DNA of 64,000 nucleotides from Phocaeicola plebeius DSM 17135 (lineage in GTDB: Bacteria; Bacteroidota; Bacteroidia; Bacteroidales; Bacteroidaceae): the NCBI RefSeq assembly GCF_000187895.1, contig NZ_DS990122.1, positions 186,001-250,000 of the forward strand. The letters are read 5' to 3'. Both the position numbers and the translations under genes were made by a program. Positions 55,676 to 63,947 of this stretch are shown here, in pieces. The notes under the pieces are model-generated. The model saw nothing but the letters and a program-made list of their open reading frames with translations, was not told the origin of the DNA and did not search any database. How positions within the stretch are numbered: position 1 is the first letter of the stretch; each line of letters begins with the position of its first letter.

Positions 55676-55691
55676 TGTTTCACGTGAAACA
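55676..55691. other. parS site (ParB/Spo0J binding palindrome)
   Basis: TGTTTCACGTGAAACA is a perfect 16-base palindrome identical to the Bacillus subtilis parS consensus. It lies in the 57-base gap between mnmG and apt. ParB bound here would nucleate the partition complex and load condensin, and such sites cluster near oriC. I saw no second copy in the window. Confidence 0.9.
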
Positions 55692-55724
55692 ATTTGTTTA
55701 AGGAATACACATAAAATACTGGAT

Positions 55725-56249
55725 ATGAATAAAGAAACATTAAAGAAAAACCTTCGAGAAATACCCGATTTCCCCAAGCCCGGAATTCTGTTCTACGACG
55801 TCACTACCCTGTTCAAAAATGCGGAATGCTTGCAGGGCATGATAGACGAGTTGTATGAACTATACAAGGACAAAGGGATTACCAAAGTGGTAGGTATCGA
55901 GTCCAGAGGATTCATTCTGGGAGGCGCCCTGGCGGCCCGCTTAGGAGCCGGATTCATCATGGCCCGCAAGCCCGGAAAGTTGCCGGCTGAAGTCATTGAA
56001 GAAACTTACGCCAAAGAGTATGGTACCGACACCATACAGCTTCACAAGGATGCCATCAGCAAAGACGACGTGGTATTGTTGCACGACGACTTACTGGCTA
56101 CAGGCGGAACGATGGCAGCAGCTTACCGACTGGTAAAACGCTGCGGCGTGGAGAAAGCATACGTTAACTTCGTCATCGAACTGAAAGGGTTGAACGGAAG
56201 AAACGCCTTCGAAAAGGATGTAGAAGTTACTACCCTTTTAGAACTATAA
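55725..56249 (+). CDS. apt: Adenine phosphoribosyltransferase
   Basis: A 174-residue purine salvage enzyme that makes AMP from adenine and PRPP. The PRPP loop is VVLLHDDLLATGGTMAAAYRLV near residues 107-128; the N-terminal IPDFPKPGILFYDVTTLFKN and the KVVGIESRGFILGGALAARLGAG strand are specific to Apt. Length is typical. It lies between the parS site and a hairpin-rich gap before uvrC. Confidence 0.96.
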   Translation: MNKETLKKNLREIPDFPKPGILFYDVTTLFKNAECLQGMIDELYELYKDKGITKVVGIESRGFILGGALAARLGAGFIMARKPGKLPAEVIEETYAKEYGTDTIQLHKDAISKDDVVLLHDDLLATGGTMAAAYRLVKRCGVEKAYVNFVIELKGLNGRNAFEKDVEVTTLLEL

Positions 56250-56260
56250 CACGAGAAGAA

Positions 56261-56326
56261 TCCCCTACAGAAAGGGGAAATTATATGCAGCCTTCTTTGC
56301 AGGAAACCTCTCCTCAAAGAAGGCTG
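56261..56326 (+). promoter_or_regulatory. Two stem-loops in the apt-uvrC gap
   Basis: A short hairpin (TCCCCT at 56261-56266 with AGGGGA at 56273-56278) is followed by a longer one (CAGCCTTCTTTG at 56288-56299 with CAAAGAAGGCTG at 56315-56326, 12 perfect pairs and a 15-base loop). No U-tract follows the second on the plus strand, so it does not look like a simple terminator; an mRNA 3' end or a regulatory leader is possible. Confidence 0.5.
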
Positions 56327-56353
56327 TATTCACCCTGACAAGAACCCTACGAC

Positions 56354-58186
56354 ATGGAAGAAACAGAAAAGACAAGCAACACCAGCGAATACCTGAAAGG
56401 AATCGTATTGAACCTTCCGGAAGGTCCGGGCATCTACCAATACCTGAACAAGGAAGGGGTCATCATCTATGTGGGAAAAGCCAAGAATCTGAAGCGCCGT
56501 GTCTATTCTTATTTTTCCAAGGATCACCAGTCGGCCAAGACGCGCATGCTGGTTTCCAAGATTGCCGACATCCGCTACATCGTAGTGAACTCGGAAGAGG
56601 ATGCCCTGCTGCTGGAGAATAACCTGATTAAAAAATACAAGCCAAGATACAACGTGCTGCTGAAGGACGACAAGACCTACCCTTCCATCTGTATCAGCAA
56701 CGAGTATTTCCCGCGCATCTACAAGACCCGGAAGATTATTCGCGACGGTTCGAATTACTTCGGTCCGTACAGCCACGTGCCTTCCATGATGGCCTTGCTG
56801 GAGCTGATTAAAAAGCTGTATCCGCTCCGTACCTGCCACCTGGCACTGACGCCCGAAAACATTGCGCAGGGAAAGTTCAAGGTCTGTCTGGAATACCACA
56901 TCAAGAACTGCAAAGGGCCCTGCATCGGGAAGCAGTCACACGAAGAATACATGCAGCAGATAGCGCAGGCAAGGGAGCTGCTGAAAGGCAATACCCAGAA
57001 GGTAAGCAATGCGCTGATGGAAGAAATGAAATGCCTGGCAGAAGAGATGAAGTTTGAGGAAGCACAAAAACTCAAGGAGCAATACATGCTCATTGAAAGC
57101 TATCGCGCCAAGAGTGAAGTGGTGAGTTCGGTGCTTCATCACATCGATGTATTCTCCATAGAAACGGACGAAAATACGGCGTACATCAACTACCTGCACA
57201 TTACCAACGGATGCATCAACCAGGCTTTCACCTTCGAATACAAAGTACGCATGAACGAGAGCAAGGAGGAACTGCTGCAGTTGGGTATCGTGGAAATGCG
57301 CGAACGTTATAAAAGCACATCGAAGGAAATTATCGTGCCCTTTGAACTGGACATGGAAATGAACGGCGTAACGTTCACGATTCCTAAAAAGGGCGAGAAA
57401 AAACACCTACTCGACCTTTCGCTGATGAACGTGAAGCAGTATAAAGTGGACCGCCTGAAGCAGGCCGAAAAACTGAATCCGGAGCAACGGAGCGTACGGC
57501 TGATGAAAGAAATCCAGGCACAGCTACAACTGGAGAAAATGCCGAACCACATTGAGTGTTTTGATAACTCCAATATTCAAGGGTCGGATGCAGTGGCTGC
57601 CTGCGTGGTGTTCAAGAAAGCCAAACCCAGCAAAAAAGACTACCGGAAATACCTTATCAAAACGGTGGTGGGACCGGACGATTACGCTTCCATGCAGGAG
57701 GTGGTACGCCGCCGCTACAGCCGTATTCTGGAAGAGCAGGGCGAACTGCCCGACCTGATTCTGACGGATGGAGGAAAAGGACAGATGGAAGTGGTAAGGC
57801 AGGTGATAGAAGACGAGCTGCACCTGCAGATTCCCATTGTGGGACTTGCCAAGAACAACCGCCACCGCACGTCGGAAGTGCTGTTTGGTTTTCCGCCGCA
57901 GACGCTCGGCATCAAGCAGGGCACTCCCCTTTTCCATCTGCTGGAAAATATCCAGGATGAGGTGCACCGCTTTGCCATCACCTTCCATCGGGAAAAAAGA
58001 AGCAAAAGCCAGATTGCCTCTGCCCTCGACAATATCAAAGGCATCGGCGACAAGCGGAAAACGGCCCTGCTGAAAAAGTTCAAGAGTGTGGCCCGCATCC
58101 GGCAAGCCAGCCTGGAAGAGATTGCCGAAGTAATTGGAGAAAGTGCAGCGAAAAGCGTGAAGGAATCACTATCTGAATCCAAATAA
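56354..58186 (+). CDS. uvrC: UvrABC excinuclease subunit C
   Basis: A 610-residue nuclease of nucleotide-excision repair that makes the incisions on both sides of a lesion. The GIY-YIG domain is at the start (GPGIYQYLNKEGVIIYVGKAKNLKRRV, residues about 25-55). A UVR motif (LAEEMKFEEAQKLKEQYML, near 225) binds UvrB. The RNase H-like second nuclease has CFDNSNIQGSDAVAACVVF and LILTDGGKGQ. Two helix-hairpin-helix motifs (LDNIKGIGDKRKTALLKKF, ASLEEIAEVIG) close the protein. It starts 104 bases after apt. Confidence 0.96.
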   Translation: MEETEKTSNTSEYLKGIVLNLPEGPGIYQYLNKEGVIIYVGKAKNLKRRVYSYFSKDHQSAKTRMLVSKIADIRYIVVNSEEDALLLENNLIKKYKPRYNVLLKDDKTYPSICISNEYFPRIYKTRKIIRDGSNYFGPYSHVPSMMALLELIKKLYPLRTCHLALTPENIAQGKFKVCLEYHIKNCKGPCIGKQSHEEYMQQIAQARELLKGNTQKVSNALMEEMKCLAEEMKFEEAQKLKEQYMLIESYRAKSEVVSSVLHHIDVFSIETDENTAYINYLHITNGCINQAFTFEYKVRMNESKEELLQLGIVEMRERYKSTSKEIIVPFELDMEMNGVTFTIPKKGEKKHLLDLSLMNVKQYKVDRLKQAEKLNPEQRSVRLMKEIQAQLQLEKMPNHIECFDNSNIQGSDAVAACVVFKKAKPSKKDYRKYLIKTVVGPDDYASMQEVVRRRYSRILEEQGELPDLILTDGGKGQMEVVRQVIEDELHLQIPIVGLAKNNRHRTSEVLFGFPPQTLGIKQGTPLFHLLENIQDEVHRFAITFHREKRSKSQIASALDNIKGIGDKRKTALLKKFKSVARIRQASLEEIAEVIGESAAKSVKESLSESK

Positions 58187-58191
58187 ATTGC

Positions 58192-58199
58192 TATTTTTG
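58192..58199 (+). promoter_or_regulatory. -7 element for dtd-mazG-deoC
   Basis: TATTTTTG, a perfect TAnnTTTG, 19 bases before the dtd ATG and directly after the uvrC stop. No -33 TTG was found. Confidence 0.5.
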
Positions 58200-58218
58200 T
58201 AGAAACAAGACGAATCAC

Positions 58219-58671
58219 ATGAGAGTAGTTATACAGCGCGTAACACACGCATCCGTGACCATTGACGGAGTTTGTAAATCGGCCATCAAAGAAGGCTTCA
58301 TGATTCTGCTCGGCATTGAAGCTGCCGACACGCAGGAAGATGCAGACTGGCTCTGCAAGAAGATTGTCAACCTTCGTGTGTTTGACGATGAGAATGGAGT
58401 AATGAACAAGTCCATTCTGGATGTGCAGGGAGAAATCCTTGTAGTAAGCCAGTTCACACTGATGGCCTCGACCAAGAAGGGAAACCGCCCCTCTTACATC
58501 CGGGCTGCCGGACATGAAATTGCCGTTCCTCTGTACGAATACTTCTGCAATGAATTGAGCATTGCCCTGGGAAAACAAGTAGGAACCGGTGAGTTTGGAG
58601 CCGACATGAAGGTAGAATTATTGAACAACGGACCGGTGACCATCTGCATGGACACCAAAAACAAGGAATAA
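58219..58671 (+). CDS. dtd: D-aminoacyl-tRNA deacylase
   Basis: A 150-residue enzyme that removes D-amino acids (and glycine) mischarged on tRNA. Visible motifs are the start MRVVIQRVTHASVTIDG, the SQFTLMAST strand around residue 77 (the SQFTL motif), and the NGPVTI motif at 135-140 (LLNNGPVTICMD), both of which build the active site. Length is typical. The stop is two bases before the start of the MazG-like gene, so the two are probably co-translated. Confidence 0.97.
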   Translation: MRVVIQRVTHASVTIDGVCKSAIKEGFMILLGIEAADTQEDADWLCKKIVNLRVFDDENGVMNKSILDVQGEILVVSQFTLMASTKKGNRPSYIRAAGHEIAVPLYEYFCNELSIALGKQVGTGEFGADMKVELLNNGPVTICMDTKNKE

Positions 58672-58673
58672 CC

Positions 58674-58994
58674 ATGACACTGGAAGAAGCACAGAAGACC
58701 GTAGACGAATGGATAAAGACGTACGGAGTAAGGTACTTCAGTGAGCTGACCAATATGGCTGTACTCACGGAAGAAGTGGGCGAACTGGCACGCATCATGG
58801 CACGCACCTACGGCGACCAGTCGTTCAAGGCAGGCGAGAAAACGGACTTGGGCGACGAAATGGCCGACGTGCTCTGGGTGTTGCTCTGCCTGGCCAACCA
58901 GACGGGAGTGGACCTGACGGAAGCGTTCAGAAAGAACCTGGAGAAGAAAACAAGCCGAGACAAGGAAAGACATAAAAACAACCCTAAACTATAA
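58674..58994 (+). CDS. MazG-like nucleotide pyrophosphohydrolase
   Basis: A 106-residue all-helical enzyme of the MazG/dUTPase superfamily. The metal-binding residues are visible in LTEEVGELARI (ExxE) and GDEMADVLWVLLCL (ExxD). Such small single-domain proteins hydrolyse non-canonical or surplus dNTPs; the exact substrate is not predictable. It lies between dtd and deoC with gaps of 2 and 5 bases, so its role is possibly in nucleotide clean-up together with deoC. Confidence 0.87.
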   Translation: MTLEEAQKTVDEWIKTYGVRYFSELTNMAVLTEEVGELARIMARTYGDQSFKAGEKTDLGDEMADVLWVLLCLANQTGVDLTEAFRKNLEKKTSRDKERHKNNPKL

Positions 58995-58999
58995 AGTAT

Positions 59000-60004
59000 A
59001 TGAATCCTAATCACGAACATGCGTGCGGATGCGAACACACGCACGAAGAAGAGAACCAGTACAACAAGTACGAAGATGCGTTGAGTAAATATCAAACGAA
59101 TCTGAAGGACGATGAAATTGCGGAGAAGACAGCCCGTCTCATCGAAAAGCACCTGGAAGAAAACAATACGAAGGAAGTAAAGAAGTTCCTTTTCAACTGT
59201 ATTGACTTGACTACACTGAAGTGTACAGACAGCGACACAAGCGTGATGAAGTTCACGGAGAAGGTCAATGAGTTTGTCGACCGCTACCCTGACCTGAAGA
59301 ACGTGGCTGCGATTTGTGTATATCCCAACATGGCTGAAATCGTCAACGATACACTGGAAGCAGACGACGTGAAGATTGCCTGCGTATCGGGAGGTTTCCC
59401 CTCTTCACAGACCTTCATTGAAGTGAAAGTGGCCGAAACTGCCATGGCCATCCATAGTGGCGCAGACGAAATAGATATCGTGATTTCTGTAGGCAAATTC
59501 CTGAGCGGTGACTACGAAGGTATGTGCGACGAAATCGAAGAGCTGAAAGAAGTATGCGGCGACAAGCACTTAAAAGTGATCCTGGAAACCGGTGCATTGG
59601 GAAGTGCTTCAAACATCAAGAAAGCTTCTATCCTTTCTATGTATTCAGGAGCTGACTTTATCAAGACTTCTACCGGAAAAGAAAGTCCGGCTGCCACACC
59701 GGAAGCTGCTTACGTGATGTGTCAGGCCATCAAGGAATACTTCCTGGAGACCGGCCGAAAAGTCGGATTTAAGCCCGCTGGAGGCATTAACTCCGTGCAC
59801 GACGCACTGGTGTACTACACCATCGTAAAAGAGCTGTTAGGAGAAGAATGGCTGACCAACGAGCTGTTCCGTCTGGGTACAAGCCGCATGGCCAACCTAT
59901 TGCTTTCTGACATTGTGGGAAGTGAAACCAAGTTCTTACTAAAAAGACTTCGCATAAGGAACAAAAAATCCCCTCTCTTCATTGAAGAAAGGGGATTTTT
60001 TTGA
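59000..60004 (+). CDS. deoC: Deoxyribose-phosphate aldolase, C-terminus extended through the terminator
   Basis: A 334-residue class I aldolase that splits 2-deoxyribose 5-phosphate into glyceraldehyde 3-phosphate and acetaldehyde. Active-site blocks are DEIDIVISVGKF (Asp), DFIKTSTGKESPAATPE (Schiff-base Lys) and VGFKPAGGI (proton-relay Lys). The N-terminus has an unusual His/Cys-rich stretch (HEHACGCEHTHEEE). After GSETKF the frame continues 22 residues (LLKRLRIRNKK...ERGFF) through a strong terminator hairpin and stops at TGA 60002-60004, inside the end of the U-tract. Relatives, as I recall them, end close to KF; a two-base loss near 59935-59940 would explain the extension, since a TAA lies at about 59940. 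Confidence 0.93.
   Translation: MNPNHEHACGCEHTHEEENQYNKYEDALSKYQTNLKDDEIAEKTARLIEKHLEENNTKEVKKFLFNCIDLTTLKCTDSDTSVMKFTEKVNEFVDRYPDLKNVAAICVYPNMAEIVNDTLEADDVKIACVSGGFPSSQTFIEVKVAETAMAIHSGADEIDIVISVGKFLSGDYEGMCDEIEELKEVCGDKHLKVILETGALGSASNIKKASILSMYSGADFIKTSTGKESPAATPEAAYVMCQAIKEYFLETGRKVGFKPAGGINSVHDALVYYTIVKELLGEEWLTNELFRLGTSRMANLLLSDIVGSETKFLLKRLRIRNKKSPLFIEERGFF
59963..60002. terminator. Bidirectional terminator overlapping the deoC 3' end
   Basis: AAATCCCC-TCTCTTC and GAAGAAAGGGGATTT pair around ATT; TTTTTTT (59996-60002) follows on the plus strand and a T-run also follows on the minus strand (GATTTTTTGTTCC). It ends deoC and the convergent polyprenyl synthase gene, whose stop is at 60006. 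It lies inside the deoC reading frame. Confidence 0.88.
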
Positions 60005-60005
60005 A

Positions 60006-60980
60006 TCATTTATTTCGTTCAATCACATAATCGATGTAGGCAGTCAGAGCTTCTTTTAAACAGGAATCGGCCGAAGCAGGGACCAATGCCAATGCCTTAT
60101 CGCGGAACTCGTACATTATGCGGGTGGCGTATTCAATTCCTCCCCTTTCTTTCACGGTTTCTACAAAGGCCGCTATTTCTTCTTTTGAAGCTTCCAAGGA
60201 ACGTATCTTCAAAGCAGTCTGCTTCAAGCTGTCATCTCCTGTCTGATTCAACACGTACAAGGCAGGAAGCGTAAGTTTTCCTTCGAGCATATCGTTTCCT
60301 GTAGGCTTACCGAGTTCCGGACTCTCGAAATAATCAAAGATATCATCCTTTATCTGGAAAGCGATGCCAATCATTTCGCCCAACAATCCGGCTTTCATCA
60401 CCTCTTCCTGCACGGCTCCTACCGATACGGCTCCACTCTGCGAACTGGCTTTAAACAGGGCGGCTGTCTTCTTCCGGATGACATCGAAATATGCCTCCTC
60501 TGAGAAATCTTCCTTACCAATATTGCCTAACTGCAGAATCTCACCTTCCGACAATTCCTGCCCTAAAGTAGCCACCAGTTCTACCAGTTCTACCTTACCG
60601 GTCAGTGCGGCATGCTTCAGACTTGTGGCCAGCATGTAATCGCCCACCAGTACGGAAACTTTGTTATTATAGATTGCGTTTACAGAAGACTGCCCCCGAC
60701 GCTTGTCGCTCTCGTCTACCACATCATCGTGTACCAGACTGGCGGTATGAAGCAATTCCAGCGACAGTGCCGCATGAAAGGTTGATTCATTCAATGTACC
60801 GAACAGTTTAGCCGTCAGCATCACCAGAATAGGACGCATCATCTTTCCGCTCCGTTTCTTGATGTAAGCCAACACCTCTCCCAAGAGAGGGTCTGTGCTC
60901 GTCAAAGAGTCCTCAAAAAGCCCTCTGAATTCCTCTAATTCTTTTTCTACAGGCTGCTTTATTAAATCAATTTTGTTCAT
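60006..60980 (-). CDS. Polyprenyl diphosphate synthase (octaprenyl-type)
   Basis: A 324-residue trans-prenyltransferase from MNKIDLIKQPVEKEL; an ATG two codons earlier (60986) is also possible. The first Asp-rich motif is LVHDDVVDESDKRRG (residues about 83-97) and the second QIKDDIFDY (about 210). The residues before the first motif (ALSLELLHTASL) are small or bulky in a pattern seen in long-chain enzymes, so it probably makes the side chain of menaquinone. It is convergent with deoC and divergent from polA. Confidence 0.9.
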   Translation of the reverse strand: MNKIDLIKQPVEKELEEFRGLFEDSLTSTDPLLGEVLAYIKKRSGKMMRPILVMLTAKLFGTLNESTFHAALSLELLHTASLVHDDVVDESDKRRGQSSVNAIYNNKVSVLVGDYMLATSLKHAALTGKVELVELVATLGQELSEGEILQLGNIGKEDFSEEAYFDVIRKKTAALFKASSQSGAVSVGAVQEEVMKAGLLGEMIGIAFQIKDDIFDYFESPELGKPTGNDMLEGKLTLPALYVLNQTGDDSLKQTALKIRSLEASKEEIAAFVETVKERGGIEYATRIMYEFRDKALALVPASADSCLKEALTAYIDYVIERNK

Positions 60981-60999
60981 GTACATTTATTTAGGCCCA

Positions 61000-61007
61000 C
61001 AAAAGTA
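61000..61007 (-). promoter_or_regulatory. -7 element for the polyprenyl synthase gene
   Basis: The minus strand reads TACTTTTG, a perfect TAnnTTTG, 19 bases before the ATG at 60980. No -33 TTG was found at the right spacing. Confidence 0.45.
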
Positions 61008-61074
61008 ATAATAAAAGACTGAATACCGTATTTTTTTGTACTTTTACATGAAAAAACTTAATATTTTTACACGA

Positions 61075-63843
61075 ATGGAGAAGCTATTTCTATTAGACGC
61101 TTATGCACTGATTTACCGTGCTTATTACGCCTTTATCAAGAATCCTCGCATCAACTCGAAGGGTTTTAACACCTCTGCCATCCTGGGATTTGTCAATACG
61201 CTGGAAGAAGTGCTACGGAAAGAAAATCCCACTCACATCGGAATTGCCTTCGACCCGTCGGGGCCTACGTTTCGCCACGAAGCTTATGAAGCATACAAAG
61301 CGCAACGGGAAGAGACTCCGGAAGCTATCCGGCAGTCGGTTCCTGTCATAAAGGATATCATACGTGCCTATCATATTCCTATTCTGGAGATTGCCGGATA
61401 CGAAGCCGACGACGTAATCGGTACACTGGCTACGGAAGCCGGTAAAAGAGGCATCAATACCTACATGATGACTCCCGACAAGGACTACGGACAGCTGGTG
61501 GGTGAACACGTGTTCATGTATCGCCCCAAATACGGTGACAAAGACTTTGAAGTGATGGGAGTGGAAGAAGTCAAGGCCAAGTTCGACATCCAGTCGCCTT
61601 TGCAGGTCATCGACATGCTCGGACTCATGGGAGATACAGCCGACAACATTCCGGGGTGCCCGGGTGTGGGAGAGAAAACGGCACAGAAACTGATAGCCCA
61701 GTTCGGCAGCATCGAGAATCTGCTGGCTCACACCGACGAGCTGAAAGGAGCCATCAAGAAGAAGGTGGAAGAAAACAAAGAGCAAATCACATTCTCAAAA
61801 TTTCTGGCTACCATCAAAACGGATGTGCCCATCACACTCGACATGGAAGCACTGAAAAGAGAAGAGCCCGATGAAGAGGAACTGCGCCGCCTGTTTGAAA
61901 TGCTGGAATTCCGAAGCCTGATTGACCGGGTAATCAAAACAGAAAAAAAAGCTCCCTCCTCTCCTGCCGCTCAACCCGATCTCTTTGGCTTTTTTGCGGA
62001 GGAAGATACAGCTGACGCCAAAAATTCAATTCTCACGAGGTTAGAAGACCTGTCATACGACTATCAACTAGTTGATAATAAGGAGAAAATGGCGGTTTTA
62101 GCCGAAAAATTACTTGCTCAGAAATTTTTCAGTCTAGACACGGAAACCACCGGAATCGATCCCATCACGGCAGAACTGGTAGGAATGAGCTTCAGTTTTG
62201 CCGAAAACCAGGCTTTTTATGTACCGGTACCGGCCAATCGTGAAGAAGCCCTTACAATTGTGAATATATTTAAACCAGCCTTCGAAAATCCCGATTCGCT
62301 CAAAATCGGACAAAACATCAAATACGACCTGATCATGCTGGCCAATTATGGAGTGACCCTGAAGGGAAAGATGTTCGACACCATGATTGCGCATTATGTG
62401 TTGCAGCCCGAACTTCGCCACGGCATGGATTACCTGGCCGAAATTTACCTGAAGTACGAAACCATCAAAATTGAAGAGCTGATTGGAGCAAAAGGGAAAA
62501 AGCAGGGAAACATGCGCGACCTGGCTCCCGAGGCAGTCTACAAATATGCTTGTGAGGATGCCGATGTAACGCTCAAACTGAAACAGGTACTCGAAAACGA
62601 ACTGGAGACAAACGGCGTGAAAAAACTGTTCGAAGAGATAGAAATGCCTTTGGTACCGGTATTGGCTTATATGGAACGAAACGGAGTACGTATTGACACG
62701 GAAGCATTGAAAGAAACGTCACGACATTTTACAGCCCGAATGAACCAGATAGAAGAAGAGGTACACCAGCTGGCCGGAATGGAATTCAACATTGCCTCTC
62801 CCAAACAGGTGGGTGAAGTGTTGTTCGACCGCCTGAAAATCGTGGAAAAAGCCAAAAAGACGAAAACCGGTCAGTATGTCACTTCGGAAGAAGTACTGGA
62901 AAGTCTGAGGGGAAAGCATGAAATCGTAGGAAAGATTCTGGAACATCGCGGACTGAAGAAGTTGCTGGGTACCTATATTGATGCCCTCCCCCAGCTTATC
63001 AATCCGGCTACCGGACGCATTCATACTTCTTTCAACCAGACGGTCACAGCTACCGGACGACTAAGTTCAAGCAACCCGAACCTGCAGAACATTCCTATCC
63101 GTAACGAAGACGGAAAGGAAATCCGAAAGGCTTTCATCCCCGACGAAGGATGCGAATTCTTCTCGGCCGACTATTCACAGATTGAGCTGCGCATCATGGC
63201 GCATCTGAGCAACGACCCGCACATGATTGAAGCTTTCCAGAAAGACCAGGACATTCATGCAGCTACTGCCGCTAAAATATATAAGGTAAAACTGGAGGAA
63301 GTGACACGCGAGCAAAGAAGCAAAGCCAAAACTGCCAATTTCGGTATCATCTACGGAATTTCAGTGTTCGGACTGGCAGAACGTCTGAACGTTGACCGCA
63401 AGGAGGCCAAAGCACTTATCGACGGATACTTTGAAAACTATCCGAATGTAAAGGCCTATATGGACCAGAGCATTCAGGAAGCACGCGAAAAAGGATACAT
63501 TGAAACTATCTTCAAACGCAAACGCTATCTGCCGGACATCAACTCCAAAAATGCAGTCGTCAGAGGATATGCCGAACGAAATGCAATCAATGCCCCCATT
63601 CAGGGCAGTGCCGCCGATATCATTAAAGTAGCCATGATACGCATATACCAGCGTTTCCAGGAAGAAGGTATCCGCTCGAAAATGATTCTCCAGGTACACG
63701 ACGAATTAAACTTCAGCGTCTTGCCGGAAGAAAAAGAAAAAGTGCAGCAAATTGTGATAAGCGAAATGGAGGCTGCTTACAAAATGAAAGCTCCACTGCG
63801 TGCAGACCATGGTTGGGGACACAATTGGCTGGAAGCACACTAA
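61075..63843 (+). CDS. polA: DNA polymerase I
   Basis: A 922-residue polymerase from MEKLFLLDAYALIYRAYY; earlier in-frame ATGs at 61036 and 61048 lie in promoter-like AT-rich sequence. Parts in order: 5'-3' exonuclease (to about 290, GYEADDVIGTLA, MTPDKDYGQLV), 3'-5' exonuclease with its acidic residues kept (FFSLDTETTGID, NIKYDLIML, YACEDADVTLKL, about 345-500), and the polymerase (motif A SADYSQIELRIMAHLS, motif B RSKAKTANFGIIYG, motif C LQVHDELNF). Intact DxE in DTETT suggests proofreading, which many Gram-positive PolA proteins have lost. It fills Okazaki and repair gaps. Confidence 0.97.
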   Translation: MEKLFLLDAYALIYRAYYAFIKNPRINSKGFNTSAILGFVNTLEEVLRKENPTHIGIAFDPSGPTFRHEAYEAYKAQREETPEAIRQSVPVIKDIIRAYHIPILEIAGYEADDVIGTLATEAGKRGINTYMMTPDKDYGQLVGEHVFMYRPKYGDKDFEVMGVEEVKAKFDIQSPLQVIDMLGLMGDTADNIPGCPGVGEKTAQKLIAQFGSIENLLAHTDELKGAIKKKVEENKEQITFSKFLATIKTDVPITLDMEALKREEPDEEELRRLFEMLEFRSLIDRVIKTEKKAPSSPAAQPDLFGFFAEEDTADAKNSILTRLEDLSYDYQLVDNKEKMAVLAEKLLAQKFFSLDTETTGIDPITAELVGMSFSFAENQAFYVPVPANREEALTIVNIFKPAFENPDSLKIGQNIKYDLIMLANYGVTLKGKMFDTMIAHYVLQPELRHGMDYLAEIYLKYETIKIEELIGAKGKKQGNMRDLAPEAVYKYACEDADVTLKLKQVLENELETNGVKKLFEEIEMPLVPVLAYMERNGVRIDTEALKETSRHFTARMNQIEEEVHQLAGMEFNIASPKQVGEVLFDRLKIVEKAKKTKTGQYVTSEEVLESLRGKHEIVGKILEHRGLKKLLGTYIDALPQLINPATGRIHTSFNQTVTATGRLSSSNPNLQNIPIRNEDGKEIRKAFIPDEGCEFFSADYSQIELRIMAHLSNDPHMIEAFQKDQDIHAATAAKIYKVKLEEVTREQRSKAKTANFGIIYGISVFGLAERLNVDRKEAKALIDGYFENYPNVKAYMDQSIQEAREKGYIETIFKRKRYLPDINSKNAVVRGYAERNAINAPIQGSAADIIKVAMIRIYQRFQEEGIRSKMILQVHDELNFSVLPEEKEKVQQIVISEMEAAYKMKAPLRADHGWGHNWLEAH

Positions 63844-63939
63844 GCCATCCGGATTGTTAACCAATGTTTAATTAGTGACATTTTGCTAATTTATCGCATT
63901 TTTTTTGCCGGAATGCATACAACATATCAAAGCTTTTAC

Positions 63940-63947
63940 TACATTTG
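63940..63947 (+). promoter_or_regulatory. -7 element of the gene that begins at the right edge
   Basis: TACATTTG is a perfect TAnnTTTG. Transcription from about 63954 would give a leader of some 43 bases to an ATG at 63997-63999, the last codon of the window. The gene itself lies outside. Bases 63844-63939 hold nothing I can name. Confidence 0.6.
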
